Shown: positions 25,013 through 35,955, counted from the stretch's first letter. The stretch is 64,000 nt of DNA from Pseudorhodoferax sp. Leaf267 (GCF_001422405.1 NZ_LMMV01000025.1:2107-66106), one strand, 5' to 3'. Made by a program: numbers and translations. The notes: generated from the sequence alone by a model not told the origin.

Positions 25013-25978
25013 TCAGTCGACCTTGGCGCCGGAGGCACGGACCACGCCGGCCCAGGCCTTGAGTTCATCGCGCATGAACCTGCCGAACTCGGCCGGCGTG
25101 CCACCGCCCGGTTGCGCGCCGTCGGCCGCCAGCGCGGTGCCGACCGATGGGCTGTTGATGGCCGCCACCGTGGCCTGCGCGAGCTTGTCCACCACAGCCT
25201 TGGGTGTGCCCGCCGGGGCCACCAGCCCGGCCCAGGATGTCACCGAGAAGCCCTTGAGGCCGGCCTCCTGCATGGTCGGAAGGTCGGGCGCCGCCGTGGA
25301 GCGCTCGTCGGACGTGACGCCCAGGCCCTTGAGCTTGCCACTGCGCGCATAGCCGATGGCGCTGGGAATGGTCTCGAAGCCGAACTGCGCCTCGTTGGAC
25401 ATCAGCGCCAGCATGGCGGGGCCGCCACCGCGGTACGGCACATGCTGGACATCGACGTCGACCATCGCCTTGAACATCTCGCCGGCCAGGTGGGCTGGCG
25501 AGCCACTGCCCGACGAGGCGAAGAAGGTCCTGCCGGGGTTGTTCCTGGCGTAGGCGACGAGTTCCAGTACGGTGTTGACCCGCAGCTGCTGCGGCACCAC
25601 CAGCAGCAGCGGGTACTTGGCCACCAGCGCCACCGGCTCGAATGCCGTGGCCGGATCGAAACGCAGCTTGTACAGGTGCGGGTTGATCGCCTGGCTGCTG
25701 ACGGTCGACATGAAGAGCGTGTAGCCGTCTGCCGGCGCTGCGGCCACGGCCTCGGCCGCCAGGTTGCCTGCCGCACCGGGCCGGTTGTCCACGACCACCG
25801 ACTGGCCCAGCAGTTCGGTCATGCGCATCGCCAGCACGCGCGCCAGCTTGTCGGTGGAACCGCCCGCCGCGAAGCCCACCACCAGGCGGACCGGCTTGTC
25901 CGGATAGGACTGGGCTGTGGCGGGGCCGCCAGCGGCCAGCGCGAGGCAGAGCAGTGCTTGGGTGACATGTCGATCCAT
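25013..25978 (-). CDS. Bug-family periplasmic solute-binding protein next to phnA
   Basis: This 321-residue Bug receptor has a signal peptide (about 1-22, ending GPATAQS) and the motifs SYPDKPVRLVVGFAAGGSTDKLAR, NRPGAAGNLAAEAVAAAPADG, VPYRGGGPAMLALMSNE and the C-terminal KAWAGVVRASGAKVD. It sits 61 bp downstream of phnA and 23 bp upstream of the Na/Pi transporter. Bug proteins bind small carboxylates, and phosphonoacetate has a carboxylate, so this may be its periplasmic receptor. That is inference from position. No TctAB membrane genes are nearby. Confidence 0.92.
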   Translation of the reverse strand: MDRHVTQALLCLALAAGGPATAQSYPDKPVRLVVGFAAGGSTDKLARVLAMRMTELLGQSVVVDNRPGAAGNLAAEAVAAAPADGYTLFMSTVSSQAINPHLYKLRFDPATAFEPVALVAKYPLLLVVPQQLRVNTVLELVAYARNNPGRTFFASSGSGSPAHLAGEMFKAMVDVDVQHVPYRGGGPAMLALMSNEAQFGFETIPSAIGYARSGKLKGLGVTSDERSTAAPDLPTMQEAGLKGFSVTSWAGLVAPAGTPKAVVDKLAQATVAAINSPSVGTALAADGAQPGGGTPAEFGRFMRDELKAWAGVVRASGAKVD

Positions 25979-26039
25979 CGTGGTTGTCTCCGGTCGTTGT
26001 GGGTGTGGTGGCCGCTGGCCGTCCAGCAGCGCCGCTGTC

Positions 26040-28261
<2,222 letters not shown>

Positions 28262-28666
28262 CCATCGTCGCGCAGCGCGCTGTGGACAAGGCTGTGGATG
28301 GCAGGACGCACAAGCGGTGGATGGGGTGGGGATGCGGTGTGGATGTTCATCGCCGCAGAGCCCTCACCGCAGCCCTCTCCCAGGGGGGAAGAGGGAGCAG
28401 GTGGCTGGTTCGCCCGGTGCGCCGCCGGACAGGCTCTTGTCCACAGCGTAGAAATTCACATGTGCACCCTGCGGGCCTGCACCAGCGGCATGTGCTGGTC
28501 GCGGTCATACGCGTGGTCGACCGCGCGCCCGGCGGGTCTGCGTACATCACGCTGACTTTGATCATTGCCGGTTGCCGGTGTGGTGGATGGGGCGCCCGTA
28601 TCGGCCAGCACTGACGGCTCGCGTAAGCTGCGGCCCCCGCCCTCGCACGCCACCCGGAGCCCGCCC
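28262..28666. other. 405-bp intergenic stretch
   Basis: No convincing gene. It contains copy 2 of the palindromic repeat (28354-28400) and otherwise unremarkable GC-rich sequence before the hydrolase start. Short frames here show no family features. Confidence 0.5.
28354..28400. repeat. Dispersed palindromic intergenic repeat, copy 2
   Basis: It shares GCAGAGCCCTCACC, then a CCCTCTCCC / GAGGGAG hairpin, with the copy at 6971-7008. One extra G and A in the loop side distinguish it. It lies in the 405-bp gap after the LysR gene. Confidence 0.72.
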
Positions 28667-29533
28667 ATGCCCCCCGACACGCCGCCTGCCGACGATGCCC
28701 AGTTCCAGTACCTGACGGGCCAGGGCCGGCCCCATTTCGCGGCCTTGCTCGAGCGCTTCGAGGCCGACAGCGCCACGGCCAGCGCGGCCGGCCAGCGCGA
28801 CATCCGCTACGGCGAGGCCGCGCGCGAAACCTTCGACTTCTTTGCGGCCCAGGGCACGCCGCGCGCAACGATGGTGTATTTCCACGCCGGCTACTGGCAG
28901 TCGCGCGACAAGTCCCTGTTCCGCTTCATCGCGCCGGCCTTCACGCGCGCGGGCGTGCAGGTGGCACTGGTCAACTACCCGCTGTGCCCGCACGTGTCCA
29001 TGGGTGACCTGCTGGCCGCCACGCGCCGCGCAACGCTGGCCGTGCACCGGCATGCGCGGGCCTTGCCGGGCGGCCCGCTGCCGATGGTTGCCGCCGGGCA
29101 TTCGGCCGGCGGCCACATCGCCGCCGAGCTGGGCCTGTCGGACTGGGGCGCGCACGGCTTTGCCATCGCGGGCGTGCTGGCGCTGTCGGGCGTGTACGAC
29201 CTGGCGCCGCTGCTGGGCGTCACGCTGAATGCGAACCTGGGCCTGGACGCGGCCAGCGCGCGGCGCCATTCGCCGCTGCTGCGTGTGGCCGGCGGCGCGC
29301 CGCCGGCCCTGTTCGCCGTGGGTGGCGCCGAGACGGCGGCCTTCCTCGCGCAGAACGCGGCCATGCACCAGGCCTGGCAGGGCGCGGGCAACCACAGCCA
29401 GGCCCTGGTGGTGGCGGGCGCCGACCACTTCAGCCTGCTGGACGTCCTGATCGACCCCGGCAGCGCCTTGCACCAGCAAGCCCTGGCCCTGATCGCGCAG
29501 GCCGTGGGCGATTTGCCAAGGGAGATCCCATGA
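28667..29533 (+). CDS. Alpha/beta hydrolase, kynurenine-formamidase-like
   Basis: This is a 288-residue alpha/beta hydrolase. The oxyanion motif VYFHAGYWQSRDKSLFRF (near residue 75, the HGGxW type), the nucleophile elbow GHSAGGHIAAELG (near 145), and a late AGADHFSLLD with catalytic His follow the kynurenine formamidase/esterase pattern. ATG 28667 with a CCCGGAGC Shine-Dalgarno is chosen because the frame upstream is low-complexity. Its stop overlaps the RidA start (ATGA). With RidA and no kyn genes nearby, it may act on a formylated or acylated amine, but the substrate is unknown. Confidence 0.82.
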   Translation: MPPDTPPADDAQFQYLTGQGRPHFAALLERFEADSATASAAGQRDIRYGEAARETFDFFAAQGTPRATMVYFHAGYWQSRDKSLFRFIAPAFTRAGVQVALVNYPLCPHVSMGDLLAATRRATLAVHRHARALPGGPLPMVAAGHSAGGHIAAELGLSDWGAHGFAIAGVLALSGVYDLAPLLGVTLNANLGLDAASARRHSPLLRVAGGAPPALFAVGGAETAAFLAQNAAMHQAWQGAGNHSQALVVAGADHFSLLDVLIDPGSALHQQALALIAQAVGDLPREIP

Positions 29534-29931
29534 GTACGCGCATCCGCATCGGTTCCGGCTCCACCTTCGAGGAGCAAATGGCCTATTCACGCGCCGTGGT
29601 CGACGGCCAGTGGGTTTTCGTGTCCGGCACCACCGGCTTCGACTACGCCGCCATGACGATTGCCGACGACATCGTGGCGCAGGCCGACCAGTGCTTCCGC
29701 AACATCGCCGCCGCGCTGGCGCAGGCCGGCAGCAGCCTGGCCGACGTGGTGCGCGTGACCTACGTGTTGCCCGACGCCAGCCTGTTCCCGCAGTGCTGGC
29801 CGGTGATGCGCCAGTACCTGGGCGAGGTGAAGCCGGCCGCGATGATGATCAGCGCCGGGCTGGCCGATCCGCGCATGAAGATCGAGATCGAGGCGACGGC
29901 GCGCCGGCAGGACACCCCAGGCGCAGCCTGA
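29530..29931 (+). CDS. RidA/YjgF/YER057c-family protein
   Basis: This 133-residue RidA-like protein belongs to a family of trimers that hydrolyse reactive enamines/imines or related intermediates. Motifs are MAYSRAVVDGQWVFVSGTTGFD, ADQCFRNIAAALAQAGSSLADVVRVTYVL and the end LADPRMKIEIEATAR. The canonical Arg of true RidA lies in a region that reads LADPRMKIEIEATA, which keeps the Arg before M/V-KIEIE. It is translationally coupled to the hydrolase gene by ATGA at 29530-29533. Its stop directly abuts the convergent Lrp gene with no intervening base. Confidence 0.88.
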   Translation: MSTRIRIGSGSTFEEQMAYSRAVVDGQWVFVSGTTGFDYAAMTIADDIVAQADQCFRNIAAALAQAGSSLADVVRVTYVLPDASLFPQCWPVMRQYLGEVKPAAMMISAGLADPRMKIEIEATARRQDTPGAA

Positions 29932-30408
29932 TCAGGCGTAGCCCAGCGGCAGTGCGGTCGTGAACTTGATCTGCTCCATGGCGAAGCTGGAGCTCACGTC
30001 GGACAGTTCCACCTCGCGGATCAGCCGCTGGTAGACCGCGTCGTAGCCCTTGATGTCGGGCACCACCACGCGCAGCAGGTAGTCGATCTCGCCGCTCATG
30101 CGGTAGAACTCGACGATCTCCGCAATGGCCGTCACCACCTCGGTGAAGCGCCTGGCCCAGGCCTCGTTGTGCTGGCTGGTGCGCACCGAGACGAACACCG
30201 TCACGCCCACGTTGAGCCGGGCCGGGTTCAGCAGGGCCACGCGCTGCAGGATGAAGCCTTCGCGCTCCAGCCGCTGGATGCGGCGCCAGCACGGCGTGGC
30301 CGACAGGTGCACCAGCGCGCTGATTTCCTGCAGCGAGGCCATGGCGTTGGTCTGCAGCGCGTCGAGGATGGCCTTGTCGATCTTGTCCAGGGGCTGGCTT
30401 GAGTCCAT
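29932..30408 (-). CDS. Lrp/AsnC-family transcriptional regulator
   Basis: This 158-residue Lrp-type regulator has an N-terminal HTH (LDKIDKAILDALQTNAMASLQEISALVHLSATPCWRRIQRLE) and a C-terminal RAM ligand domain (VTVFVSVRTSQHNEAWARRF, EFYRMSGEIDYLLRVVVPDI). ATG 30408-30406 starts MDSSQPLDKID, and an in-frame ATG further upstream adds a non-family extension. It is divergent from the cysteine desulfurase-rhodanese gene. The HTH wording SATPCWRRIQRLE is that of the DecR/CysR-like branch that senses cysteine, so control of the desulfurase by cysteine is plausible. Confidence 0.9.
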   Translation of the reverse strand: MDSSQPLDKIDKAILDALQTNAMASLQEISALVHLSATPCWRRIQRLEREGFILQRVALLNPARLNVGVTVFVSVRTSQHNEAWARRFTEVVTAIAEIVEFYRMSGEIDYLLRVVVPDIKGYDAVYQRLIREVELSDVSSSFAMEQIKFTTALPLGYA

Positions 30409-30521
30409 GAGAGTGAATTTTCTCTTGATGTGGCTTTTTGGAGAAGAAGTTTCCATTGACGCACGAGGAAGCGCTGCATTTTGGACCCATGTTGCGCGGC
30501 ATGGCTTGCAAAATTTTGCCC

Positions 30522-32015
30522 ATGGAAATCTACCTCGACGCCAATGCGACCACGCCCGTGCTGCCCCAAGCCCGCGCCGCGGCGCTGTCCACCATGGCCG
30601 ACCTGTTCGGCAACCCCAGCAGCACGCATGGCGCGGGCCTGAAGGCGCGCGCGCTGCTCGATGGCGTGCGCGCCGCCGCGCGCCGCGTGCTGGCCGTGCC
30701 GAGCGGCCGGCTGCTGTTCACGAGCGGCGCCACCGAGGGCATCCAGACGGCCGTGCTGTCGGCCCTGCACGCGCTGCGCCAGCGGCGCGATGCCGGCCAG
30801 ACGGTTCCCGCGCTGCTGCTCTACGGGGCCACCGAGCACAAGGCCGTGCCCGAGGCGATCAGGCACTGGAACGCGCTGCTCGGCCTGCACCTGCGCGTGC
30901 AGGCGATCCCGGTGGGCCTGGACGGCCGGCACGACCTGGCCTGGCTGCGCAGCCACGCCGCGCACGCCGGCCTGGTCTGCACCATGGCCGCCAACAACGA
31001 GACGGGCGCCATCAGCGACCTGGACGGCATCGCCGACGCGCTGGCGGGCAGCCCGGCGCTGTGGCTGGTCGATGGCGTGCAGGCACTGGGCAAGCTGGAC
31101 CTGCAACTGCAGGCGCGCCGCATCGACTACGCGCCGTTCTCGGGCCACAAGCTCTACGCGCCCAAGGGCATCGGCCTGCTGTATGTGCGCGAGGGTGCGC
31201 CGTTCACGCCGCTGCAGGCCGGTGGCGGCCAGGAGGACGGCCAGCGCGCCGGCACCGAGAACATGGCCGGCATTGCCGCCTTCGGCGCGGTGCTGCAGGC
31301 GCTGGACGCGGGCGATGTGTTCGCCGCGCCGGCCGTGCTGCAGGCCCACCGCTCGCAGCTCGCCGCCGCACTGCAGGACGCGTTCCCGGGCGTGGTGTTC
31401 AACGCCCCGTTCGCCACCAGCCTGCCGACCACGCTCAACATCGCCGTGCCCGGTGTCCCTGCGCAGACCTTGATCGGCCTGTTCGACGCCGCGGGGCTGC
31501 GCGTGAGCGGCGGGTCTGCCTGCAGCGCCGCGCGCGCCGAGCCGAGCTACGTCTTGCAGGCCATGGGCTTGCCGGCCTGGCAGGCTGCGTCGGCCGTGCG
31601 CCTGTCGTTCGGCGCGGTGGACGATGCGGCGTTCGTGGCGCAGGCCTGCGACCGGCTGCGCGGTTGCGGTGCCGCCCTGCGTGCGGCGGGTGCGCAGGGC
31701 GAGGCGGCATGCGAGATGGATGCGTCAGCCGTGCGCCAGGCGCTGCAGGCACGGCCGAGCCCGCTGGTCGTCGATGTGCGCGAGGCCGATGAGCAAAGCC
31801 TGCAGCCCGCCGCCGGACTGGCTGCCGAAGCCGTGCCCTTGTCGTCGCTGGACGAGGCGCTGCCGCGCTGGCAGGGGCTGCCGGCCACCACGCCCGTGAT
31901 CTTCGTGTGCCGTAGCGGCCGGCGCAGCGCCCAGGCCGCGGCCGCCCTGCGCCGCCAGGGCCATGCCAACACCTGGAGCCTGGCCGGCGGCCTGGCGCAG
32001 TGGAACGCCGCGTAG
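30522..32015 (+). CDS. Cysteine desulfurase fused to a C-terminal rhodanese domain
   Basis: This 497-residue fusion has an N-terminal ~390-residue class V aminotransferase of the NifS/IscS type: IYLDANATTPVLPQA at the start, HKAVPEAI (His stacking on PLP), VDGVQALGKLDL, the PLP Lys in FSGHKLYAPKGIGLLYV, and the catalytic Cys loop SGGSACSAARAEPSYVL. From about residue 410 a rhodanese follows (PLVVDVREADEQ), with active Cys in VIFVCRSGRRSAQAAAALR and a terminal LAGGLAQWN. The persulfide formed on the desulfurase could pass to the rhodanese cysteine within one chain. ATG 30522 starts at the domain boundary. Other in-frame ATGs lie upstream. It is divergent from the Lrp gene, and the acceptor is unknown. 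Confidence 0.9.
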   Translation: MEIYLDANATTPVLPQARAAALSTMADLFGNPSSTHGAGLKARALLDGVRAAARRVLAVPSGRLLFTSGATEGIQTAVLSALHALRQRRDAGQTVPALLLYGATEHKAVPEAIRHWNALLGLHLRVQAIPVGLDGRHDLAWLRSHAAHAGLVCTMAANNETGAISDLDGIADALAGSPALWLVDGVQALGKLDLQLQARRIDYAPFSGHKLYAPKGIGLLYVREGAPFTPLQAGGGQEDGQRAGTENMAGIAAFGAVLQALDAGDVFAAPAVLQAHRSQLAAALQDAFPGVVFNAPFATSLPTTLNIAVPGVPAQTLIGLFDAAGLRVSGGSACSAARAEPSYVLQAMGLPAWQAASAVRLSFGAVDDAAFVAQACDRLRGCGAALRAAGAQGEAACEMDASAVRQALQARPSPLVVDVREADEQSLQPAAGLAAEAVPLSSLDEALPRWQGLPATTPVIFVCRSGRRSAQAAAALRRQGHANTWSLAGGLAQWNAA

Positions 32016-32050
32016 TGCGCCGCCCGCAGAGCCGTTGACCGCCCCGGCGA

Positions 32051-33385
32051 TCAGCCCAGCGCCGCCTCCACGGCCAGCGCCACGGCCGCCAGCCGCGCGT
32101 CGTCGCCGCGCACCGACGACAGCATCAGTCCCGCCGGCATCGCGCCCGCCTCTTGACACGGCAGGCTGAAGCTGCAGCCGTCCAGGAAGTTGATCGCGAA
32201 GGTGTTGCGCAGCAGCATGCCGTTGGCCTGGAAGAAGGCCTCGTCGGTCGCCAGCGAGGCGATGGGCGGCGCGACGATCGGCACCGTGGGGCACAGCAGC
32301 GCGTCGAATCCCTCCAGCGCGCCTTCCATGCGGGCGATCCAGTCGGCGCGGCGCTGCTGCATGGTGATGTAGTCGGCAGCGCCCACGGTCATGCCCAGGT
32401 CGATGCGCGCCGCCACGCGGCTGTCGTAGCCGGCCCGGCGCGCGGCGATGGTGTCGCGGTGCACGGCCGCGGCCTCGATGGGCGAGAAGCCGCCCGGCGC
32501 GTTGATCTTGGCGATCTCGGCCAGCTCCGCCAGCGTGATGTCGACGATCTGCGCGCCGGCCGCCGAGAGCCTGGACACGGCGCGCTGGAACGCACGGCCC
32601 GTGGGCCGGTCGACGCCGTCGAACATCAGCGTGGCCGGCACCGCCAGGCGCAGGCCCTGCAACGGGCGTCGGCGCACCTGCAGTGGCGCGTCGGCCAGCG
32701 CGGCATCGGCGACCAGGCAGTCCTGCACCGAGCGCGCCATCGCGCAGACCGTGTCCAGCGTCTGCGACAGCGGGAACGCGCCCGTGCGCGGCGTGCGCGA
32801 CTGCGTGCTCTTGAAGCCCACGATGCCGCACAGCGCGGCCGGGATGCGGATCGAGCCGCCCGTGTCCGAACCCAGGCCGACGACCGCCAGGCCCAGCGCC
32901 ACCGACACGGCCGCGCCCGAGGACGAGCCGCCCGGGATGCGCGCGATGTCCGCATCGGCCGGGTTGCGCGGCGTGCCGTGGTGCGGGTTGATGCCCACGC
33001 CGGAGAACGCGAACTCGGTCATGTTGGTCTTGCCCACGATGGCTGCGCCTTGCGCACGCAAGCGCTGCACGGCGACGCTGTCCTGCGCGGCGGGCGGTTC
33101 GCCGCGTCGCACGACGGAGCCGGCCAGCGTGGTCTCGCCGGCCACGTCGTACAGGTCCTTGATGGAGACCGGCAGGCCGGCCAGCGGCGGCAGCTGCACG
33201 CCGGCCTTCGTCGCCGCGTCGGCATGGCGCGCGGCGGCCAGTGCGGCGTCGGCGTAGAGCCGCGTGAAGACGTGCGTCGCTGCCGCTCCGGCCGCGCCGT
33301 CGAGTGCCTGTGTGACGAGGGCTTCGTGCGAGACATGGCTGGCGTCGAGGCGGGCGCGCAGGGCGGCGATCGTAGGGGCGGTCAT
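32051..33385 (-). CDS. Amidase signature family hydrolase
   Basis: This 444-residue amidase-signature enzyme has a Ser-cisSer-Lys triad: Lys in GLPVSIKDLYDVAGETT, cis-Ser in IPGGSSSGAAVSVALGLAVVG and the nucleophile in GSDTGGSIRIPAALCGIVGFK. Substrate cannot be read from sequence. Relatives are annotated as amidases of amides, nitrile products or aryl amides. It lacks the C-terminal domain of AtzF and differs from both AtzE and GatA in this window. It is transcribed leftward, tail to tail with the desulfurase gene (35 bp), and is separated from the ureide cluster by a ParDE-like pair. Confidence 0.88.
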   Translation of the reverse strand: MTAPTIAALRARLDASHVSHEALVTQALDGAAGAAATHVFTRLYADAALAAARHADAATKAGVQLPPLAGLPVSIKDLYDVAGETTLAGSVVRRGEPPAAQDSVAVQRLRAQGAAIVGKTNMTEFAFSGVGINPHHGTPRNPADADIARIPGGSSSGAAVSVALGLAVVGLGSDTGGSIRIPAALCGIVGFKSTQSRTPRTGAFPLSQTLDTVCAMARSVQDCLVADAALADAPLQVRRRPLQGLRLAVPATLMFDGVDRPTGRAFQRAVSRLSAAGAQIVDITLAELAEIAKINAPGGFSPIEAAAVHRDTIAARRAGYDSRVAARIDLGMTVGAADYITMQQRRADWIARMEGALEGFDALLCPTVPIVAPPIASLATDEAFFQANGMLLRNTFAINFLDGCSFSLPCQEAGAMPAGLMLSSVRGDDARLAAVALAVEAALG

Positions 33386-33458
33386 GGGTGTGCTCCGTGG
33401 GGGACCGCATCGTAAACGCGTGCGCGAGGAGACCGGGATCGGCGCCGGCTGGCGTGTG

Positions 33459-33773
33459 TCAGTGGTAGTCCTCTTCGCGCTGGTGCCGGACCGCCAGCAC
33501 GAGCACCCGCGAGGCGTCGGCGATCTCGTACAGGGCGACGTAGCCCGAAGCCCCGAACGGGACGATCAACTCGCGCCGTGTGGGGCTCGCGCCCACTTTG
33601 CGAAAGATGTACGGCGTGGTGGTCAGGCGGGTCAGCACGGCGGCTCGGATGGACTGCATTGCAGCTTCGGCCTGGTGCAGGTCTTCCAGCGTCTCGGCAC
33701 CGTCCAGCAGGAAGTCGTAGAGGCGCTCCAGATCGTCATCTGCTTCCGGGGTGAACAGAACCTGGAAGCTCAT
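33459..33773 (-). CDS. ParE/RelE-superfamily toxin
   Basis: This 104-residue toxin of the ParE type contains FTPEADDDLERLYDFLLDGAETLEDLHQAEAAMQSIRAAV, then RRELIVPFGASGYVALYEI and a terminal VLVLAVRHQREEDYH. The RHQRE ending is the hallmark of the family. The start is taken as ATG 33773-33771, with GGAGG just upstream. An ATG four codons further up (33785) overlaps that site. It follows the antitoxin gene by 39 bp in the same direction. ParE-like toxins poison gyrase, RelE-like ones cleave mRNA, and the sequence alone does not decide. Confidence 0.88.
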   Translation of the reverse strand: MSFQVLFTPEADDDLERLYDFLLDGAETLEDLHQAEAAMQSIRAAVLTRLTTTPYIFRKVGASPTRRELIVPFGASGYVALYEIADASRVLVLAVRHQREEDYH

Positions 33774-33812
33774 GGGGGCCTCCATGCTGGCTTTGGCCGT
33801 GCGGCCCTGGCT

Positions 33813-34085
33813 TCAACCGCCCAATTGGGCTCGCCGGGCATCCAGCTTGGCCTGCAGTCTGGCGAGCACTGCGTCCCCCGGCACGGCCACCCCGCTGCGC
33901 TCGTAGTTCTCCCAGGCGGCCTGACCCCGTGCCTGGAAATGGGCTTGCGCGCGTCGAACTTCCACGGCACGCCGGACCGAGGCCTCGACGAACTCGGACA
34001 GCGTCTCACCTGGCACCAGCACGGTCTCGAGATCAGCCCGCAAACCGGGATCGACACGAACCTGGGGAATCACCGCGGTCTTCAT
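33813..34085 (-). CDS. ParD-like antitoxin
   Basis: This 90-residue antitoxin has an N-terminal ribbon-helix-helix-like segment (AVIPQVRVDPGLRADLETVLVPGETLSEFVEASVRRAVE) and a C-terminal region that should wrap the toxin (FQARGQAAWENYERSGVAVPGDAVLARLQAKLDARRAQLGG). The ending is typical of YlmA/CopG-like partners of ParE. ATG 34085-34083 begins MKTAVIPQ. Order antitoxin-toxin is normal. The promoter must lie in the 90-bp gap shared with the rightward atzF promoter, so the module and the ureide operon are divergent. Confidence 0.85.
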   Translation of the reverse strand: MKTAVIPQVRVDPGLRADLETVLVPGETLSEFVEASVRRAVEVRRAQAHFQARGQAAWENYERSGVAVPGDAVLARLQAKLDARRAQLGG

Positions 34086-34143
34086 GCCGGCCAGTGTATT
34101 GCGTTTGGATTGCAAAAGGCCAGTGCAACGAAGCCATCAGCAA

Positions 34144-34160
34144 TTGGCACATTGCTTGCA
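34144..34160 (+). promoter_or_regulatory. Sigma54-type promoter of the atzF operon
   Basis: TTGGCACATTGCTTGCA matches the sigma54 consensus TGGCAC-N5-TTGCA, with GG at 34146-34147 and GC at 34158-34159 exactly 10 bp apart. The predicted start near 34171 leaves only about 5 nt before ATG 34176. A CTTGTA motif begins at 34167, 7 bases after the TTGCA. Sigma54 fits nitrogen control through NtrC. Confidence 0.68.
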
Positions 34161-34175
34161 TCTCATCTTGTACAC

Positions 34176-35906
34176 ATGAATGGATGCGTCAAAGTGGTGC
34201 AACTCAACCCTTCCCTTCCCGGCCCCTCCGTCACGACCGCCGAGCCCGAGAACGCCTGGATCTCCAGGGCCGCCCAGCCCGTTGCCGGCGCCGCCCGCGG
34301 CCCGCTGGCCGGGCTGGCCTTCGCGGCCAAGGACAACATCGACGCCGCAGGCTTCGCGACCACGGCCGCCTGCCCGGCCTTCGCCTATGAGCCGGGCGCG
34401 AACGCCACGGTGGTGCAGCGCCTGCTCGATGCCGGTGCGGCGCTGCACGGCAAGACCAACCTGGACCAGTTCGCCTGCGGCCTGAACGGCACGCGCTCGC
34501 CCTATGGGCCGGTGCCCAACGCCATCGACCCGGCCTATGTGTCGGGCGGCTCCAGCTCCGGCTCGGCCTATGTGGTCGCGACGGGCCAGGTCGACTTCGC
34601 GCTGGGCACGGACACGGCCGGCTCGGGCCGTGTGCCGGCGGGTCTCAACAACATCGTGGGCATCAAGCCGAGCAAGGGCCTGATCAGCACGCGCGGCGTA
34701 GTGCCGGCCGCGCAGAGCGTGGACTGCGTGTCGATCTTCGCGCGCACGGTGGACATGGCCGCGCGCGTGCTGGCCGTGGCGCAGGGCTTTGACGCGCAAG
34801 ACCCCTACAGCCGCCGCCTCCTGCTGGCCCACACGCCGTTCCCGGCCGCGTTTCGCTTCGGCGTGCCCTCGCTGCTGGCCTTCCAGGGCGACCAGGCCGC
34901 GGCCGACGCGTTCGACCAGGCGATCGCGCAGCTCATGGAGCTGGGCGGCACGCCAGTCTCCATCGACTACACGCCGCTGGCCGGTGCGGCCGACCTGCTG
35001 TACGAGAGCGCGCTCGTGGCCGAGCGCTACGCCGCCGTGCGCGGCTTCGTCGACGCCCACGACGCGCAGATCATCGAACCGGTGCGCGGCATCCTCAACG
35101 CCGGCAAGGCCTACAGCGCGGCCGACCTGGTCGAGGCCCAGACGAAGTTGCGCGCCTTCGGCCAGCAGGCCGCCGCGATCTGGGAGCGCATCGACGTGCT
35201 GCTGGTGCCCACCGCGCCCACGCACTACACGGTGGCGCAGATGCAGGCCAACCCCGTGGTGCTCAACCGCCACCTGGGCACCTACACCAACTTCGTCAAC
35301 CTGCTCGACTACGCCGCCATCTCGGTGCCGAGCAGCCTGCGGCCGGACGGCCTGCCCTTCGGCATCACGCTGATCGGCCCGTGCGGCAGCGACTGGCAGC
35401 TGGCCGACCTGGGCCAGCGCTACCACCATGCCACGGGCCTGGCGCAGGGCGCCACGGGCCTGCCATTGCCACCGCCGCGCCCCATTGCGGCCGTCGCGAA
35501 ACCGGCCACCGTCGATGTCGTCGTGGTCGGCGCGCACCTGGCCGGCCTGCCGCTCAACAGCCAGCTCACCGAGCGCGGCGCCTGGCTCGTGCGCGCGACG
35601 GAAACCGCGCCTGACTACCGCTTCTACGCACTGCCCGGCACCGTGCCGCCCAAGCCCGGCCTACTGCGCGTGGCGCCCGGCCAGGGCCACGCCATCGCGG
35701 TGGAGGTCTGGCGCATGCCGGTCGCGCAGTACGGCAGCTTCGTCGCGCTGATTCCGCCGCCGCTGGGCATCGGCACGCTGCGGCTCGCCGATGGCAGCCA
35801 GGCCCAGGGTTTCGTCTGCGAGCCGCAGGCGCTGCAGGGCGCGCAGGACATCAGCGCCTACGGCGGCTGGCGCGCGTTCCTTCAGGCGCAGGCACAGCAG
35901 CAGTGA
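34176..35906 (+). CDS. atzF: Allophanate hydrolase
   Basis: AtzF hydrolyses allophanate (urea-1-carboxylate) to two ammonia and two CO2, the last step of urea, biuret and cyanurate breakdown. The 576 residues contain an N-terminal amidase domain with Lys in GLAFAAKDNIDAAGFATTAACPAF, cis-Ser in YVSGGSSSGSAYVVATGQV and nucleophile in GTDTAGSGRVPAGLNNIVGIKPSKG. The C-terminal domain (from about residue 455, DVVVVGAHLAGLPLNSQLTE) is unique to allophanate hydrolases. ATG 34176 is the first in the family region. The open frame further upstream is antisense to the toxin-antitoxin pair. No Shine-Dalgarno precedes it, in keeping with a very short leader. First gene of a six-gene operon. Confidence 0.95.
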   Translation: MNGCVKVVQLNPSLPGPSVTTAEPENAWISRAAQPVAGAARGPLAGLAFAAKDNIDAAGFATTAACPAFAYEPGANATVVQRLLDAGAALHGKTNLDQFACGLNGTRSPYGPVPNAIDPAYVSGGSSSGSAYVVATGQVDFALGTDTAGSGRVPAGLNNIVGIKPSKGLISTRGVVPAAQSVDCVSIFARTVDMAARVLAVAQGFDAQDPYSRRLLLAHTPFPAAFRFGVPSLLAFQGDQAAADAFDQAIAQLMELGGTPVSIDYTPLAGAADLLYESALVAERYAAVRGFVDAHDAQIIEPVRGILNAGKAYSAADLVEAQTKLRAFGQQAAAIWERIDVLLVPTAPTHYTVAQMQANPVVLNRHLGTYTNFVNLLDYAAISVPSSLRPDGLPFGITLIGPCGSDWQLADLGQRYHHATGLAQGATGLPLPPPRPIAAVAKPATVDVVVVGAHLAGLPLNSQLTERGAWLVRATETAPDYRFYALPGTVPPKPGLLRVAPGQGHAIAVEVWRMPVAQYGSFVALIPPPLGIGTLRLADGSQAQGFVCEPQALQGAQDISAYGGWRAFLQAQAQQQ

Positions 35907-35955
35907 GCCGCGGCGCGCCGCCATCCATCCACCGTTCGTTCTCAGGGAGAGTCCC

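Noticed and set aside
32051-33385. A second gatA
   Set aside because: It lacks the GatA-specific FDGVKFGHR and [17 protein letters not shown] segments; a true gatA is at 54404-55870.
33264-34175. Long N-terminal extension of atzF (frame open from 33264)
   Set aside because: It runs antisense through the amidase 5' end and the ParDE-like pair and shows no allophanate-hydrolase homology before 34176.
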